Source: Chelatococcus sp. YT9
GTDB taxonomy: Bacteria > Pseudomonadota > Alphaproteobacteria > Rhizobiales > Beijerinckiaceae
DNA length: 64,000 nt
Assembly (NCBI RefSeq): GCF_018398315.1
Contig: NZ_JAHBRW010000001.1
Coordinates: 864,001-928,000 of the forward strand
Direction of reading: 5' to 3'
The notes under the pieces are model-generated. The model saw only the letters and a program-made list of their open reading frames with translations. It searched no databases and was not told the origin of the DNA. This document shows positions 26,075 through 34,902 of the stretch, piece after piece (the stretch's first letter is position 1; each line of letters opens with the position of its first letter). Made by a program: the position numbers and the translations under genes.

Positions 26075-27292
26075 TCAGATCTTGACGACGTAGCGGCGTT
26101 CCAGCTTGCCAGCCGTGATGAAGTAGGCGCCGAAGTCCGGCGTAACGTCGCCATACTGGTCGAAATCGAGGACCGACGAGGCGCCGTCATAGTTGATCTT
26201 GCCGTTCTTCAAGGCAGCCTTGCCCTCAGCAAAGGACGACACAACCGTCCCCGGAGGGTTGCCGACTTCGCGCAACTTGGGCACGACCGCGGACATGTCG
26301 GACGATCCGGCGGCCTCGATGGCGAGCGCCAGCACATTGAGCATGTCCCAGGTCATGGCGGCGTAGACGTTCGCCGTCCCCGGCTGCTTCATCGCCTTCT
26401 GGTAGGCTGCATCATACTGGGCAAATGCCTGGGATCCCTCGTTCGAGACGGAGTCGACGGAGATCACACCTTCCGTCACGTCAGGTCCGAGAGCCTGGAT
26501 GAGCTCCGGATTGGCCGCCCAGCCCGGAATGATCCAGCGAACGGGCTGGCCGCTCTGGAACCACTCGCGCAGGATGATGGTGGTATCGGCGAGGTAGGAC
26601 CCGGTGACGATGACGTCCGGTTGGGCCGCGAGAACCTTCATCAACTCCGAACGATAGGATGCCTGGTTCGGCTCGTAGACGACGCTCTCGACGACCTTGC
26701 CACCCTTGGCTTCCCACGCTTGGCGGAAGCCCTCAGTGTTGCCGATGCCCGATGCGTTGTTGAAGGCCATCGTGGCCGGCCGCTTGAAGCCTTCCTTCTC
26801 GCAGATGGCGGCGAAAGCCTGGCCGAAGCGGCCGTTCGTCGCCTGGAACCGGAAGCCGAGGCCCTTGGCATTGGCGGGCGGAACCGACAAAGCCGGCGCG
26901 CCCGAGCAGTGGAAAAGCGGGATGCCTGCATCGTTGCAGAGCGGTAGCACCGCCAGCGACACGCCCGAGGAGAAGGTGCCGAGAATGGCCTGCACCTTGT
27001 TGGCCTCGATGAGCTTCTTGGCGGCCAGCACGCCGGCCTGCGGATTCGTCTGGCTGTCTTCCGCGAACACCTCGATGGGACGGCCCGCGGCGCCACCGGC
27101 CGCATTCACGGCCTCTGCAACAGCCAGGATCATTTTCTGCATGCCCGAGCCATAAGGGCTGCCGGATCCGGTGATCGGATTAAGGGCGCCGATGCGGATC
27201 GGACCCGTCCCTTGCGCGCGCAGGATGGAAGGGGCCGCGACTAAGGCCCCCGCGCCGGCAACGCCAGCCAATAGTGTACGACGATTGATCAT
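26075..27292 (-). CDS. branched-chain amino-acid-type ABC substrate-binding protein (system 1)
   Basis: A 405-residue type I periplasmic binding protein (LivJ/LivK-like, Peripla_BP_6). INRRTLLAGVAGAGALV is a twin-arginine-like signal that ends near LRAQG. The mature start GPIRIGALNPITGSGSPYG is characteristic of this family, as is AILGTFSSGVSLAVLP. The ATG at 27292 is preceded by GGAGGGG and replaces the longer frame from 27328. It follows the amidohydrolase by 32 bases. The ligand cannot be read from the sequence. Confidence 0.92.
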   Translation of the reverse strand: MINRRTLLAGVAGAGALVAAPSILRAQGTGPIRIGALNPITGSGSPYGSGMQKMILAVAEAVNAAGGAAGRPIEVFAEDSQTNPQAGVLAAKKLIEANKVQAILGTFSSGVSLAVLPLCNDAGIPLFHCSGAPALSVPPANAKGLGFRFQATNGRFGQAFAAICEKEGFKRPATMAFNNASGIGNTEGFRQAWEAKGGKVVESVVYEPNQASYRSELMKVLAAQPDVIVTGSYLADTTIILREWFQSGQPVRWIIPGWAANPELIQALGPDVTEGVISVDSVSNEGSQAFAQYDAAYQKAMKQPGTANVYAAMTWDMLNVLALAIEAAGSSDMSAVVPKLREVGNPPGTVVSSFAEGKAALKNGKINYDGASSVLDFDQYGDVTPDFGAYFITAGKLERRYVVKI

Positions 27293-27324
27293 GACACCCC
27301 TCCTCTTGAACCGGCAGTTCGCAA

Positions 27325-28563
27325 TCAAACGCCGAGTTCGTTCTTCACAAAATGTCCGGCCTTCATGATGGCCGGCATATGCTTGCCCTGGCCCGTTAGA
27401 AGAGCCATGTCCTTCAGCGGATTGCCGTCGACCACGATGAGGTCGGCGTGGGCTCCGGCGGCAACGACGCCAAGCTTGCCTTCCTGGCGCACGACCTTTG
27501 CCGCATTGACCGTGGCCGAGCGGATGACCTCGATCGCCGGCAACACGTCGCGGCGCAGCAGGAATTCATCCGACTGGTGGTGGTGCATCTCGCCGAGCAG
27601 GTCGGAACCATAGGCCATCATGACATCGGCATTGTGCAGGATCTCGAGCGCCGCAAGGCCTTGGGCACGCACGTCTTCGATCTTGGCGACCGAGGCAGGC
27701 GGCAAGCCGAAGGAAGCACCTTCCTTGGCAAGATAGTCGAAGGTGACGTTGGTGGGCACGACATAGGCGCCCTTCTCCTTCACCAGCCGCGCCGTCTCCG
27801 CAGTGATGAGGTTGCCGTGCTCCACGGATTCGACACCGAGCTCGACAGCGCGGCGGATGCCTTCGTCTGTGTAGAGATGCGCGGCCACATAGGTCTGGGC
27901 ATGACGGGCCTCTTCGACCGCCGCGCGCAGCTCGTCATCCGAGAAGCCGAGGAAGGCGATTGGATCGGTCGGCGACGACACGCCGCCATTCGCCATGATC
28001 TTGATGAACTGGGCGCCGCCCTTGATCTCCTCGCGCGCGGCACGGCGCAGCGCGTCGACGCCATCAACGACGCGGCCGAGCGTGCCCGCCCGGTCGGCGT
28101 AATAGTCCACATTGCGTGCATGATAGCGGCCGCGATAATCGGTGTGGCCGCCAGTCTGCGACAGCGCCTTGCCGCAGATCACGAGGCGCGGCGCCTCGAT
28201 CAGCCCTTCGTCGATCGCCTGCACGAGGCCGTATTCCGCGCCGCCGAGGTCGCGCACGGTGGTGAAGCCGCGCATCAGCATGTCGCGCATGATCTTGGCC
28301 GAACGCAGCGCGACCAGCGTGTTCGGGAGCTCGGCATTGAGGCCGAGGTTGGTCGTGGTGGCGATGACATGCACGTGGCAGTCGATGAGCCCCGGCATCA
28401 GCGTCTTGCCGGCGAGGTCGATGACCACGGCCGACGACGATTGGATCGGCTTGTCCGACACTTCACGAATCTCGCCGTTCTCGACCAGCACATGATGCCC
28501 GGCGAGGGCCTCGTCAGAACGCCCATCGAGAATATCAGCGTTCTGGAACAGGATCGTGCTCAT
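27325..28563 (-). CDS. metal-dependent amidohydrolase (imidazolonepropionase/prolidase-like)
   Basis: A 412-residue amidohydrolase-superfamily enzyme. The metal-binding set is visible: GLIDCHVHV, a lysine in AQFIKIMANGG, histidines in YVAAHLYTDEG and GVESVEHGN, and the aspartate in MMAYGSDLLGE followed by a histidine run MHHHQSDE. This pattern fits the group annotated as imidazolonepropionase-like or Xaa-Pro dipeptidase-like hydrolases that cut cyclic amides, N-acyl amino acids or carbamates. It is cytoplasmic. Lying between two Liv-type importers, it probably opens or deacylates the imported compound. Confidence 0.85.
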   Translation of the reverse strand: MSTILFQNADILDGRSDEALAGHHVLVENGEIREVSDKPIQSSSAVVIDLAGKTLMPGLIDCHVHVIATTTNLGLNAELPNTLVALRSAKIMRDMLMRGFTTVRDLGGAEYGLVQAIDEGLIEAPRLVICGKALSQTGGHTDYRGRYHARNVDYYADRAGTLGRVVDGVDALRRAAREEIKGGAQFIKIMANGGVSSPTDPIAFLGFSDDELRAAVEEARHAQTYVAAHLYTDEGIRRAVELGVESVEHGNLITAETARLVKEKGAYVVPTNVTFDYLAKEGASFGLPPASVAKIEDVRAQGLAALEILHNADVMMAYGSDLLGEMHHHQSDEFLLRRDVLPAIEVIRSATVNAAKVVRQEGKLGVVAAGAHADLIVVDGNPLKDMALLTGQGKHMPAIMKAGHFVKNELGV

Positions 28564-28595
28564 AACAAACTCCGAACGTCGTTAAGGATGCGGCG

Positions 28596-29090
28596 TCAGA
28601 CGCGCGCCTTGGTCAATGCGGGAATGAGGAAGGCGGTGAAGGAGCGAACCAGCGCGACCTGATCTTCGCTGGTATAGGCGCCCTCACGGTCGAGGACATT
28701 GAGCGTCCCAAGAATCTCGCCGCCTTGCTGGACGGAAACGTTGATGACCGAGCCGAGACCAAGGCTCTCGATCAGTTCGTGATCCGGGAAAGCCCAGCGG
28801 ATAGCGGCGACATCGGGCCCGAGGAAAGTCTGCTTGCGCTTCAAGACGAGGTCGCCCCACGGGGTTGGTCCCATGCGCTTGCGGCCCTGGACTGGATAGG
28901 CGACGGGCTGCGAGGAATAGACGCGTTCAACCTCCTCGCCATTCTCGCACCGGACGAGAATGGTGAAGAGCTGGTGGCCGAGAAGATCCGCCACGGCCTT
29001 GTCGACGGCGCGGTAAGCGGCCTCGGGGCTCGCATCGGCGGCGATGGCATCTGTGACGGATAGATAGGCCTTGATGAGGGTATCGGTCAT
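28596..29090 (-). CDS. stand-alone GAF-domain protein in a Liv operon
   Basis: A 164-residue protein that is nearly all one GAF domain: an initial helix with VTDAIAADASPEAAYRAV, strands HQLFTILVRC and EVERVYSS, and the closing IESLGLGSVINVSVQQG then GTLNVLDREG. GAF domains bind small molecules such as nucleotides, aromatic acids or tetrapyrroles. No output domain is attached. The ATG at 29090 overlaps the LivM stop by 4 bases, so it is coupled to the transporter. It may sense the transported compound or bind it as an enzyme subunit. Its real role is unknown. Confidence 0.8.
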   Translation of the reverse strand: MTDTLIKAYLSVTDAIAADASPEAAYRAVDKAVADLLGHQLFTILVRCENGEEVERVYSSQPVAYPVQGRKRMGPTPWGDLVLKRKQTFLGPDVAAIRWAFPDHELIESLGLGSVINVSVQQGGEILGTLNVLDREGAYTSEDQVALVRSFTAFLIPALTKARV

Positions 29091-29986
29091 TGCACGGGTG
29101 CTTTCTGTGAACGTTCGGGAAGGAGGCCGTCCGGTCGGAAGCTGAGGATGAGCACCAGGCCGAGCCCGACCACGATTTCCCGGAGGGAGGCCGCCTGAAC
29201 GGCCGACACGCCGGGCGCCAGTTCTGCGATGAAGCGTGTGGCCTCGAGGAAGGCGACCAGCAGATAGGCGCCAATGACGGCGCCCGCTGGGCGTGCATTG
29301 CCGCCGGCTGTCACGGCCAGGAAGATGTAAATCGTGATGAGCGGCTGGAAGAGATCCGGCGCGACGTAGCTCGTGTAGTGCCCATAGAAGGCGCCCGCTA
29401 GGCCGGCAATGGCCGCGGCCAGCGAGAAGGCCTGCGCCTTGAACCGCACGATGCTCTTGCCGGCGACGGAAGCCACCGTCTGGTCCTCGCGAATAGCCCT
29501 GAGGCTGCGCCCCCAAGGCGAGCGCAAGAGACGGCGCAGGAGAAGATAGACCACGGCCACCGCTGCCGCGATGATGGCCAGCGAGCCAGCATGGAACCAG
29601 ATGCCTGCATCGCGCGGTACCAGAACGGGAATGCCGGAGATGCCATCTGTGCCGCCGGTCAGCCACACCTCGTTGGATGCAACGAGCCGCACGATCTCGG
29701 CAAAGCCGAGCGTGACGATCGCAAGGTAGTCATCACGCAGCCTGAGCGTCGAGAAGCAGACGATGAGCCCGACAAAACCTCCGGCCAGCATGGCAACCGC
29801 CACCCCCACCGGGATCGGCGCGTGGCCCCAGGTCGTGAGCATGGCCGAGGCATAGGCGCCGACCGCGAAGAAACCAGCGAGACCCAGGTTGACCAGCCCC
29901 GCAAGCCCCCATGACAGCATCAGGCTCTGCGCGAGCAGCGCATAGACCGAGCCGATGACGAGCGCAAAAAGGATGTAGGTGAGCAT
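29087..29986 (-). CDS. livM: branched-chain amino-acid-type ABC permease, LivM (system 2)
   Basis: A 299-residue membrane protein with the LivM opening LMLSWGLAGLVNLGLAGFFA, RLRDDYLAIVTLGF and the coupling segment SPWGRSLRAIREDQTVAS. It is related to the other LivM in this window but clearly diverged, so system 2 is not a recent duplicate. It is 4 bases after LivH and overlaps the GAF gene. Confidence 0.93.
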   Translation of the reverse strand: MLTYILFALVIGSVYALLAQSLMLSWGLAGLVNLGLAGFFAVGAYASAMLTTWGHAPIPVGVAVAMLAGGFVGLIVCFSTLRLRDDYLAIVTLGFAEIVRLVASNEVWLTGGTDGISGIPVLVPRDAGIWFHAGSLAIIAAAVAVVYLLLRRLLRSPWGRSLRAIREDQTVASVAGKSIVRFKAQAFSLAAAIAGLAGAFYGHYTSYVAPDLFQPLITIYIFLAVTAGGNARPAGAVIGAYLLVAFLEATRFIAELAPGVSAVQAASLREIVVGLGLVLILSFRPDGLLPERSQKAPVQ

Positions 29987-29990
29987 GTCG

Positions 29991-30854
29991 TCAGTTCGCC
30001 TTGCTGCCGAGAAGCCCGGACGGCCGCACGGTGAGAACGACCAGGATCACGATGAAGCCGACCGCCAGTCGGTAGGCGGGCGAAAGGGCGAGAACCGTGA
30101 ACTCCTCAACGATGCCGATGAGGAAAGCGCCGGCCACCGCGCCGGGAATGCTGCCGAGGCCACCGAGGACCGCAGCTGCAAAGACGGACAGGAGCACACG
30201 CCCGCCGACCAGCGGATCGATCGCGGTATCAAGGCCGATGAGCGTTCCGCCGATGCCGCAAAGGCCGCTGCCGATGGCAACCGTCACCAGCGCGATGAAG
30301 CGAGGATTGACACCCTTGAGACGCGCGAGATCAGGATTGTCGGCAACCGCTCGCATCGACCGACCGAGGCTGGTGAGCGAGAGAAAGGCCCAGACCGCAG
30401 CCATGATCACAAGCGCGAGGACGAGATTATTGAGCTGCTGCGGGCCCACGCGAATTGGCCCGAAAACGATGTCGCGCGCGAGCGGGAGGTCGAAAGCCTG
30501 AAGATCATTGCCGAAGATGAAGCGCACAATGTTCTCGATGACCATGCCCATCGCCAGCGAGCCGATGGCCTTCATCAGCGCGCCGCCGCGGCCGAGCCGC
30601 TCCAGCGCGCCATATTCCAGCAAGGCGCCGGCGAGCCCGGCCCCCACAAAGGCGGCAAAAATCGCCACCGGAATCGGGAGGCCGAGGCTGACGTTTACCA
30701 CCCAGGCACAATAGGCACCCGCCGTCGCCAATGCGCCAATGGCGAAATTGGGGAAGCGGAGCACAGCGAAGATCGCGCTGAAGCCTAGCGCCGGGACGGC
30801 AAGAAGCGTCCCGGAGATGATGCCGTTGATCAGCGCCTGGAGGACCGCATCCAT
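29991..30854 (-). CDS. livH: branched-chain amino-acid-type ABC permease, LivH (system 2)
   Basis: A 287-residue membrane protein beginning MDAVLQALINGIISGTLLAV, with FAVLRFPNFAIGALATAGAY and the coupling loop LGRSMRAVADNPDLARLKGV, and closing in LTVRPSGLLGSKAN. All are LivH features. It starts 2 bases after the binding-protein stop. Confidence 0.93.
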   Translation of the reverse strand: MDAVLQALINGIISGTLLAVPALGFSAIFAVLRFPNFAIGALATAGAYCAWVVNVSLGLPIPVAIFAAFVGAGLAGALLEYGALERLGRGGALMKAIGSLAMGMVIENIVRFIFGNDLQAFDLPLARDIVFGPIRVGPQQLNNLVLALVIMAAVWAFLSLTSLGRSMRAVADNPDLARLKGVNPRFIALVTVAIGSGLCGIGGTLIGLDTAIDPLVGGRVLLSVFAAAVLGGLGSIPGAVAGAFLIGIVEEFTVLALSPAYRLAVGFIVILVVLTVRPSGLLGSKAN

Positions 30855-30856
30855 GG

Positions 30857-32056
30857 TTACGCGATCTTCAGGAGGACGATCTTGCCGCCCTTGATCTGCT
30901 CGTAACGGAACTGGGCATCCTGGATGTCACCGATATCGGTGAAATCGCACGGCCCAGAGGCGCCATCATAGTCGATCTTAGTGCCGGCAGCGACGAGCTT
31001 CAGGCCATCGACCGCGTTATCGACCTTCTCGCCGCCGCCTTGCGCGATCTTGCGAACGTTGTCCTTGATGACCGCGCCGGTTGTGCCCTTGCCCGCGGCC
31101 ATGGCCAGCGAGACAAGATTGACGTGATCATAGATCTGGCAGCTATAGGTGTCCGGCGAATCGATCCCCAGCAACTTGACCACATGCTTGTAGCCATTGG
31201 TGCCCTCAGCGGCCGACGGCGACAGGGTGACGATGCCCTCGCTCACATCCGGCGGTAGAGCATCGACCAGCTGCTTGTTCACCGCATAGCCGAACCCAAG
31301 CAGCTTGCCCTTGTAGTTCGCTCTGTACAGATCGCGCACCAAGACCGCGGTGTCGGTGGTGTAACCGCCCATCACGATCGCGTCGGGCTTGCCCCGCAGC
31401 GCCTGGTCCACTTCGGTGCGCAGTGTTGTCTTCTTGTCGTCGTAGATGAGGATCGACGTCTTGCCACCCGCGGCTTCGACCGCCCTCTTCAGTTCCGCAT
31501 ACTGGGAATCGGTGAAGGGGGTCTGCGGCGACACGAATGCGACGTTCTTCGCACCGAGTTCGAGCGCGAACTCGCCGAACTTGCGACCTTGCAAGGTCGT
31601 ATTCGGCTGAGTCCGGATGATGAACCCCTGGTGCGGCAGCTTGGTGATGGAGTCGGCGCCCGACGCCGTCGTGAGGAACACGCCGCTCTGCCAGCAGACC
31701 GGCGCTACCGCCGTCGTCACCGACGAAGCCCAGGTGCCCATGATCGCCGAGACCTTGTCGACGTCGATGAGCTTGCGCGCAGCGCGCAGCCCGGCTTCCG
31801 GATTGGTCTGGTCGTCCTCGGAGATGATGACGAGTTCGCGGCCGAGCACGCCGCCCGCCTTGTTGATCTCGGCCGCGGCCTTCTTCACGGTCTCGGCCAT
31901 CACCGGCCCATAGGCGCCGCCCGAGCCGGTCAGCGGCGTCAACGTGCCAAGCTTGATCGGGCCCTCCTGCGCACGCAGGATTCCCGGCATCGCCACCGTG
32001 CCGGTGGCGAGCATGCTCGTTCCAAGGAAACTACGACGCGTGAAATCAATCTTCAT
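30857..32056 (-). CDS. branched-chain amino-acid-type ABC substrate-binding protein (system 2)
   Basis: A 399-residue type I binding protein. FTRRSFLGTSMLATG is a good twin-arginine signal ending near LRAQE. The mature part shows IKLGTLTPLTGSGGAYG and AIMGTWASSVTTAVAPVCW. It resembles the system 1 binding protein in layout but differs widely in sequence, so the two importers probably take different ligands. It sits between the ATPase and permease genes. Confidence 0.92.
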   Translation of the reverse strand: MKIDFTRRSFLGTSMLATGTVAMPGILRAQEGPIKLGTLTPLTGSGGAYGPVMAETVKKAAAEINKAGGVLGRELVIISEDDQTNPEAGLRAARKLIDVDKVSAIMGTWASSVTTAVAPVCWQSGVFLTTASGADSITKLPHQGFIIRTQPNTTLQGRKFGEFALELGAKNVAFVSPQTPFTDSQYAELKRAVEAAGGKTSILIYDDKKTTLRTEVDQALRGKPDAIVMGGYTTDTAVLVRDLYRANYKGKLLGFGYAVNKQLVDALPPDVSEGIVTLSPSAAEGTNGYKHVVKLLGIDSPDTYSCQIYDHVNLVSLAMAAGKGTTGAVIKDNVRKIAQGGGEKVDNAVDGLKLVAAGTKIDYDGASGPCDFTDIGDIQDAQFRYEQIKGGKIVLLKIA

Positions 32057-32075
32057 GGTTCACCCTCCACCACAA

Positions 32076-32855
32076 TTACGTCTGCGGATCCGTACCCGCC
32101 GGCTTGTCGTTACCGGATTGCGTTCCGTTCGTGCTGCGTCCGCCAAGGAAGAGCCGGCGAATATCTGGATCGTTCGCGACGGCATCCGCCGTGCCTTCCA
32201 GATGGTTGCGGCCATCCACGAGCACATAGGCCCGATCGGACACCGACAACGATTCCAGCGCGTTCTGCTCCACCATCAGAATGGCGATGCCCTCGGCCGC
32301 GATACGCCTGATATAGTCGAATAGTTCGTGGGCAGCCTTCGGGCTCAGGCCGGCAGTCGGCTCATCGAGCAGCAACCCCCTGGGCTTCGCCATCAGCGCC
32401 ATGGCCATCGCGAGGATCTGCCGCTGCCCGCCGGACATGCTCTTCGCCGCCGTGCGGCGCTTGTCTGCCAGCATCGGGAAGCGCGCATAGGCCTCGGCCG
32501 CCCGTTCCTTGAACGCGCTCCGTTCGAAGCGGCAGCCCATCTCCAAATTCTCGGCAACCGAAAGCGAGCCGAAAATATTGCGCTCCTGGGGCACGAAGCC
32601 GAGACCGGCGCGCGCGATCGCCTGCGGAGACTGGCCGGCCACGTCTTGGCCATTGATATAGACATGGCCTTCGGCAGGACGCAGCAGACCCGAGATCAGC
32701 TTCAGCGCAGTTGATTTCCCCGCGCCGTTGGGACCGATAATAGTGACGAGCTCGCCCGCATCCGCGCCCATCGCAACGCCCTTGACGATCTGCTCGGCGG
32801 ACGCGTAGCCGCCAACAAGGCCGGTGACCTCGATCAGCCTCTTGTGGGCGTTCAT
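32076..32855 (-). CDS. livF: branched-chain amino-acid-type ABC ATPase, LivF (system 2)
   Basis: A 259-residue ATPase: GPNGAGKSTALKLISG near residue 43, Q-loop FVPQERNIFGSL, signature SMSGGQRQILAMA, Walker B GLLLDEPTAGLSP and VEQNALESLSV as in LivF. The C-terminal 20 residues after FLGGRS are polar and probably disordered. The ATG at 32855 overlaps the LivG stop by ATGA. Confidence 0.92.
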   Translation of the reverse strand: MNAHKRLIEVTGLVGGYASAEQIVKGVAMGADAGELVTIIGPNGAGKSTALKLISGLLRPAEGHVYINGQDVAGQSPQAIARAGLGFVPQERNIFGSLSVAENLEMGCRFERSAFKERAAEAYARFPMLADKRRTAAKSMSGGQRQILAMAMALMAKPRGLLLDEPTAGLSPKAAHELFDYIRRIAAEGIAILMVEQNALESLSVSDRAYVLVDGRNHLEGTADAVANDPDIRRLFLGGRSTNGTQSGNDKPAGTDPQT

Positions 32856-33649
32856 CGCCGGCCTCCGAGATAGGCGTCCTGCACCTCCGCATTGCTGCGG
32901 ACGTCCTCGAAACTGCCCTCCGCCAAAGTGCGACCTTGCGCCATGACGATGACGCGGCGACAGATGCGCTCGATCAGGGCCATGTCGTGCTCGATGAGCA
33001 GCACGGTCAGGCCCTCTTCAGCCAGCAGCAGAAGCTGGTCGCCGATCTCCTCCGCCAATGTCGGATTGACGCCTGCGGCCGGCTCGTCGAACAGGATCAT
33101 TCGCGGTTCGGCCATCAGCGCCCGGCCGATTTCAAGCAGCTTTTTCTGCCCGCCCGAGAGATCGGTAACCTTATTGTCGATGACATGGGACAGACGCAGG
33201 CGCGCGGCGACCGCAAGCGCTTTTTCGGACAACTCGGCCTCGCGCCGGCGCGCCTCCGCCGAGCCTAACACGGCCGTCAACAGCCGCTCACCGGGCTGGC
33301 GGGCCCCATAGACCATGAGATGCTCGAACACCGTGAGCTTCGGAAAGCCGCGCGCGATCTGAAACGTGCGGACAAGGCCAAGGCGGGATATCTGATGCGG
33401 GCTCTTAGTCTCGATAGCCTCGCCCATGAACGAGATCGACCCGGCGTCGGCGCGGTAAAGCCCGGATATGACATTGAACATCGTTGTCTTGCCGGCACCG
33501 TTGGGCCCGATAAGCCCGGTCACGATGCCCGGGGCGACGTGGAAGGACGCGCCATCCAATGCCTTCAGGCCGGCGAAGGACAACCGGACATTCTCCACGG
33601 CAAGTGGATATGCCGGCGTGCACGGCCCGCGTAGCTCCTGTGTTTGCAT
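32852..33649 (-). CDS. livG: branched-chain amino-acid-type ABC ATPase, LivG (system 2)
   Basis: A 265-residue ATPase: GPNGAGKTTMFNVISG, LivG insertion with FQIARGFPKLTVFEHLMVYG, signature LSGGQKKLLEIG, Walker B ILFDEPAAGVNP and LIEHDMALIE. The ATG at 33649 (MQTQELRG) has GGGGGA upstream and is preferred to the longer frame from 33682. It is the first transporter gene after the TetR gene, 84 bases away. Confidence 0.92.
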   Translation of the reverse strand: MQTQELRGPCTPAYPLAVENVRLSFAGLKALDGASFHVAPGIVTGLIGPNGAGKTTMFNVISGLYRADAGSISFMGEAIETKSPHQISRLGLVRTFQIARGFPKLTVFEHLMVYGARQPGERLLTAVLGSAEARRREAELSEKALAVAARLRLSHVIDNKVTDLSGGQKKLLEIGRALMAEPRMILFDEPAAGVNPTLAEEIGDQLLLLAEEGLTVLLIEHDMALIERICRRVIVMAQGRTLAEGSFEDVRSNAEVQDAYLGGRR

Positions 33650-33733
33650 GGTCCCCCAACGTGTTCTTACCGCGTGCGACACGCGCTATGACTTCGACAC
33701 TTGTGAAGTGCGCAGCTTGGCTATGCGCGGCTT

Positions 33734-34384
33734 CTAGTTTCGGGCGGCTCGCCGCATGGCCGGCGACGAGGCCACGACTGCATTGAATTCCCGCCTGACC
33801 TGCCCCTTCCAGAATTGAAGCAACTCCTGGAAATAGGCGGGATCATCCTTGACCGTCGTCTGCGAGATCATGCCGCGGAACATGCACATGGTGGCGTTCA
33901 TCAAGACAAGGACCTGATCAACGCTGACGCCAGCCTGCGCTGCGAGTTCTGCCCAGACAGCGTTGAGCCCCTCGTGGAACTCCTTGACGACCGGGACGAT
34001 CTTCTCGCGAAATTCCGGGTTGTGCCGCGCCTCGGGAAGATACTCCATCGTAACGTAAAAAAGGCGATCATTCATCATTCGCCAGAGATATTCGACAATT
34101 TCATCCGTAGAACTACCAGAAAACCGAATCCCTTCGGCCATTTCATGCAATCCGGCGGTGACCTTTCGAAGCATATAGCCAACAGCTTCGACAATTATCT
34201 CCTCTTTTGAACTAAAATGATGCGTCAACGCACCCCGGGATAGACCTGCGATCTCGGCAATTTCAGACGTAGACATGCGATAAAGACCACGATCATGCAA
34301 TAGATCGATGGTCGCATTCAGCAGCCGCTCCGATGTATCGGCGCTACGCTCCTGCTGGGTCCGACGCTGCCTGCGAACTGCCAT
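33734..34384 (-). CDS. TetR-family transcriptional regulator
   Basis: A 216-residue TetR protein. The helix-turn-helix spans about residues 10-60, with LLNATIDLLHDRGLYRMSTS, then EIAGLSRGALTHHFSSKEEI. The C-terminal ligand domain begins near residue 80. The ATG at 34384 has a GGGAG site; an ATG at 34405 in frame is an alternative. It is the first gene of the co-oriented Liv region and probably controls it. Nested inverted repeats lie just upstream. The effector is presumably the transported compound or its CoA or acid form, which is inference. Confidence 0.9.
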   Translation of the reverse strand: MAVRRQRRTQQERSADTSERLLNATIDLLHDRGLYRMSTSEIAEIAGLSRGALTHHFSSKEEIIVEAVGYMLRKVTAGLHEMAEGIRFSGSSTDEIVEYLWRMMNDRLFYVTMEYLPEARHNPEFREKIVPVVKEFHEGLNAVWAELAAQAGVSVDQVLVLMNATMCMFRGMISQTTVKDDPAYFQELLQFWKGQVRREFNAVVASSPAMRRAARN

Positions 34385-34420
34385 TGGTGCTCCCTTTGGC
34401 ACCATCAGGCATCGCAATTT

Positions 34421-34458
34421 ACAAACAGTCAAGTATGTTTGTACATACACGCCTGTTT
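34421..34458. promoter_or_regulatory. nested inverted repeats, candidate TetR operator
   Basis: GTATGT (34433-34438) and ACATAC (34443-34448) form a perfect 6-base inverted repeat around TTGT. ACAAAC (34421) pairs with GTTTGT (34437), and AAACAG (34423) with CTGTTT (34453). The cluster is about 50 bases upstream of the tetR start, the usual place for an autoregulatory operator. Confidence 0.45.
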
Positions 34459-34818
34459 ATTTTTGCGGCGCTTCCGAGGATTCTGCGCAATTAATATGCA
34501 ATTTGGACGCTGACCCATAAAATTCGAACCCCCTCTTCTTCTCGCCGGGCGTTGTTGGATGGTGCATTTGCCGGCCCCCGAGCATCGACGGGGTTGAGCA
34601 ATTTTTAGTTCCAATTTCGCCCGCAAATTTCGTATTTTCTGCTTCGTGAAGGCACTGAAAACAGCATTGATAGCCACGGCCTGCACATCCCTGCGCCAAA
34701 GCATTCAGGGTTGCCGCGAGCGCGATCGCAGGGAGAGTGCACCGATCCGCCTTCTTTTAAGGCAGCACGCGCAGCCGATGCTGTTAACAACTTTCGGTTG
34801 GCCCCTTTTGAAACGCAA

Positions 34819-34842
34819 GGAGCCGGCCTCATGGCCGGCTCC
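34819..34842 (-). terminator. hairpin downstream of the dehydratase gene
   Basis: GGAGCCGGCC pairs with GGCCGGCTCC around a 4-base loop, a perfect 10-base stem 60 bases beyond the dehydratase stop. The minus-strand tract after it (TTGCGTTTC) is only moderately T-rich, so termination may be incomplete. Confidence 0.55.
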
Positions 34843-34902
34843 CGCTAAAACGTATCACGCAAACCAGTGCAGTTTCCTCAGCCCCTTCATAGGGGCCGTG
34901 CA

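Larger units (their letters stand above)
34385..34902. other. 518-base intergenic region upstream of tetR
   Basis: No gene with a credible start and family could be found on either strand. The tetR-proximal 75 bases hold the nested inverted repeats and are AT-rich, so this is the promoter. The far end holds the hairpin at 34819-34842 that belongs to the dehydratase gene. The middle (34490-34800) is featureless to me. It is neither a tRNA nor a recognisable mobile-element remnant. Confidence 0.6.

Noticed and set aside
34520-34610. possible tRNA on the minus strand (GGTTCGAAT-like loop)
   Set aside because: The T-loop sequence is present, but its stem does not pair and no acceptor or anticodon arms can be formed.
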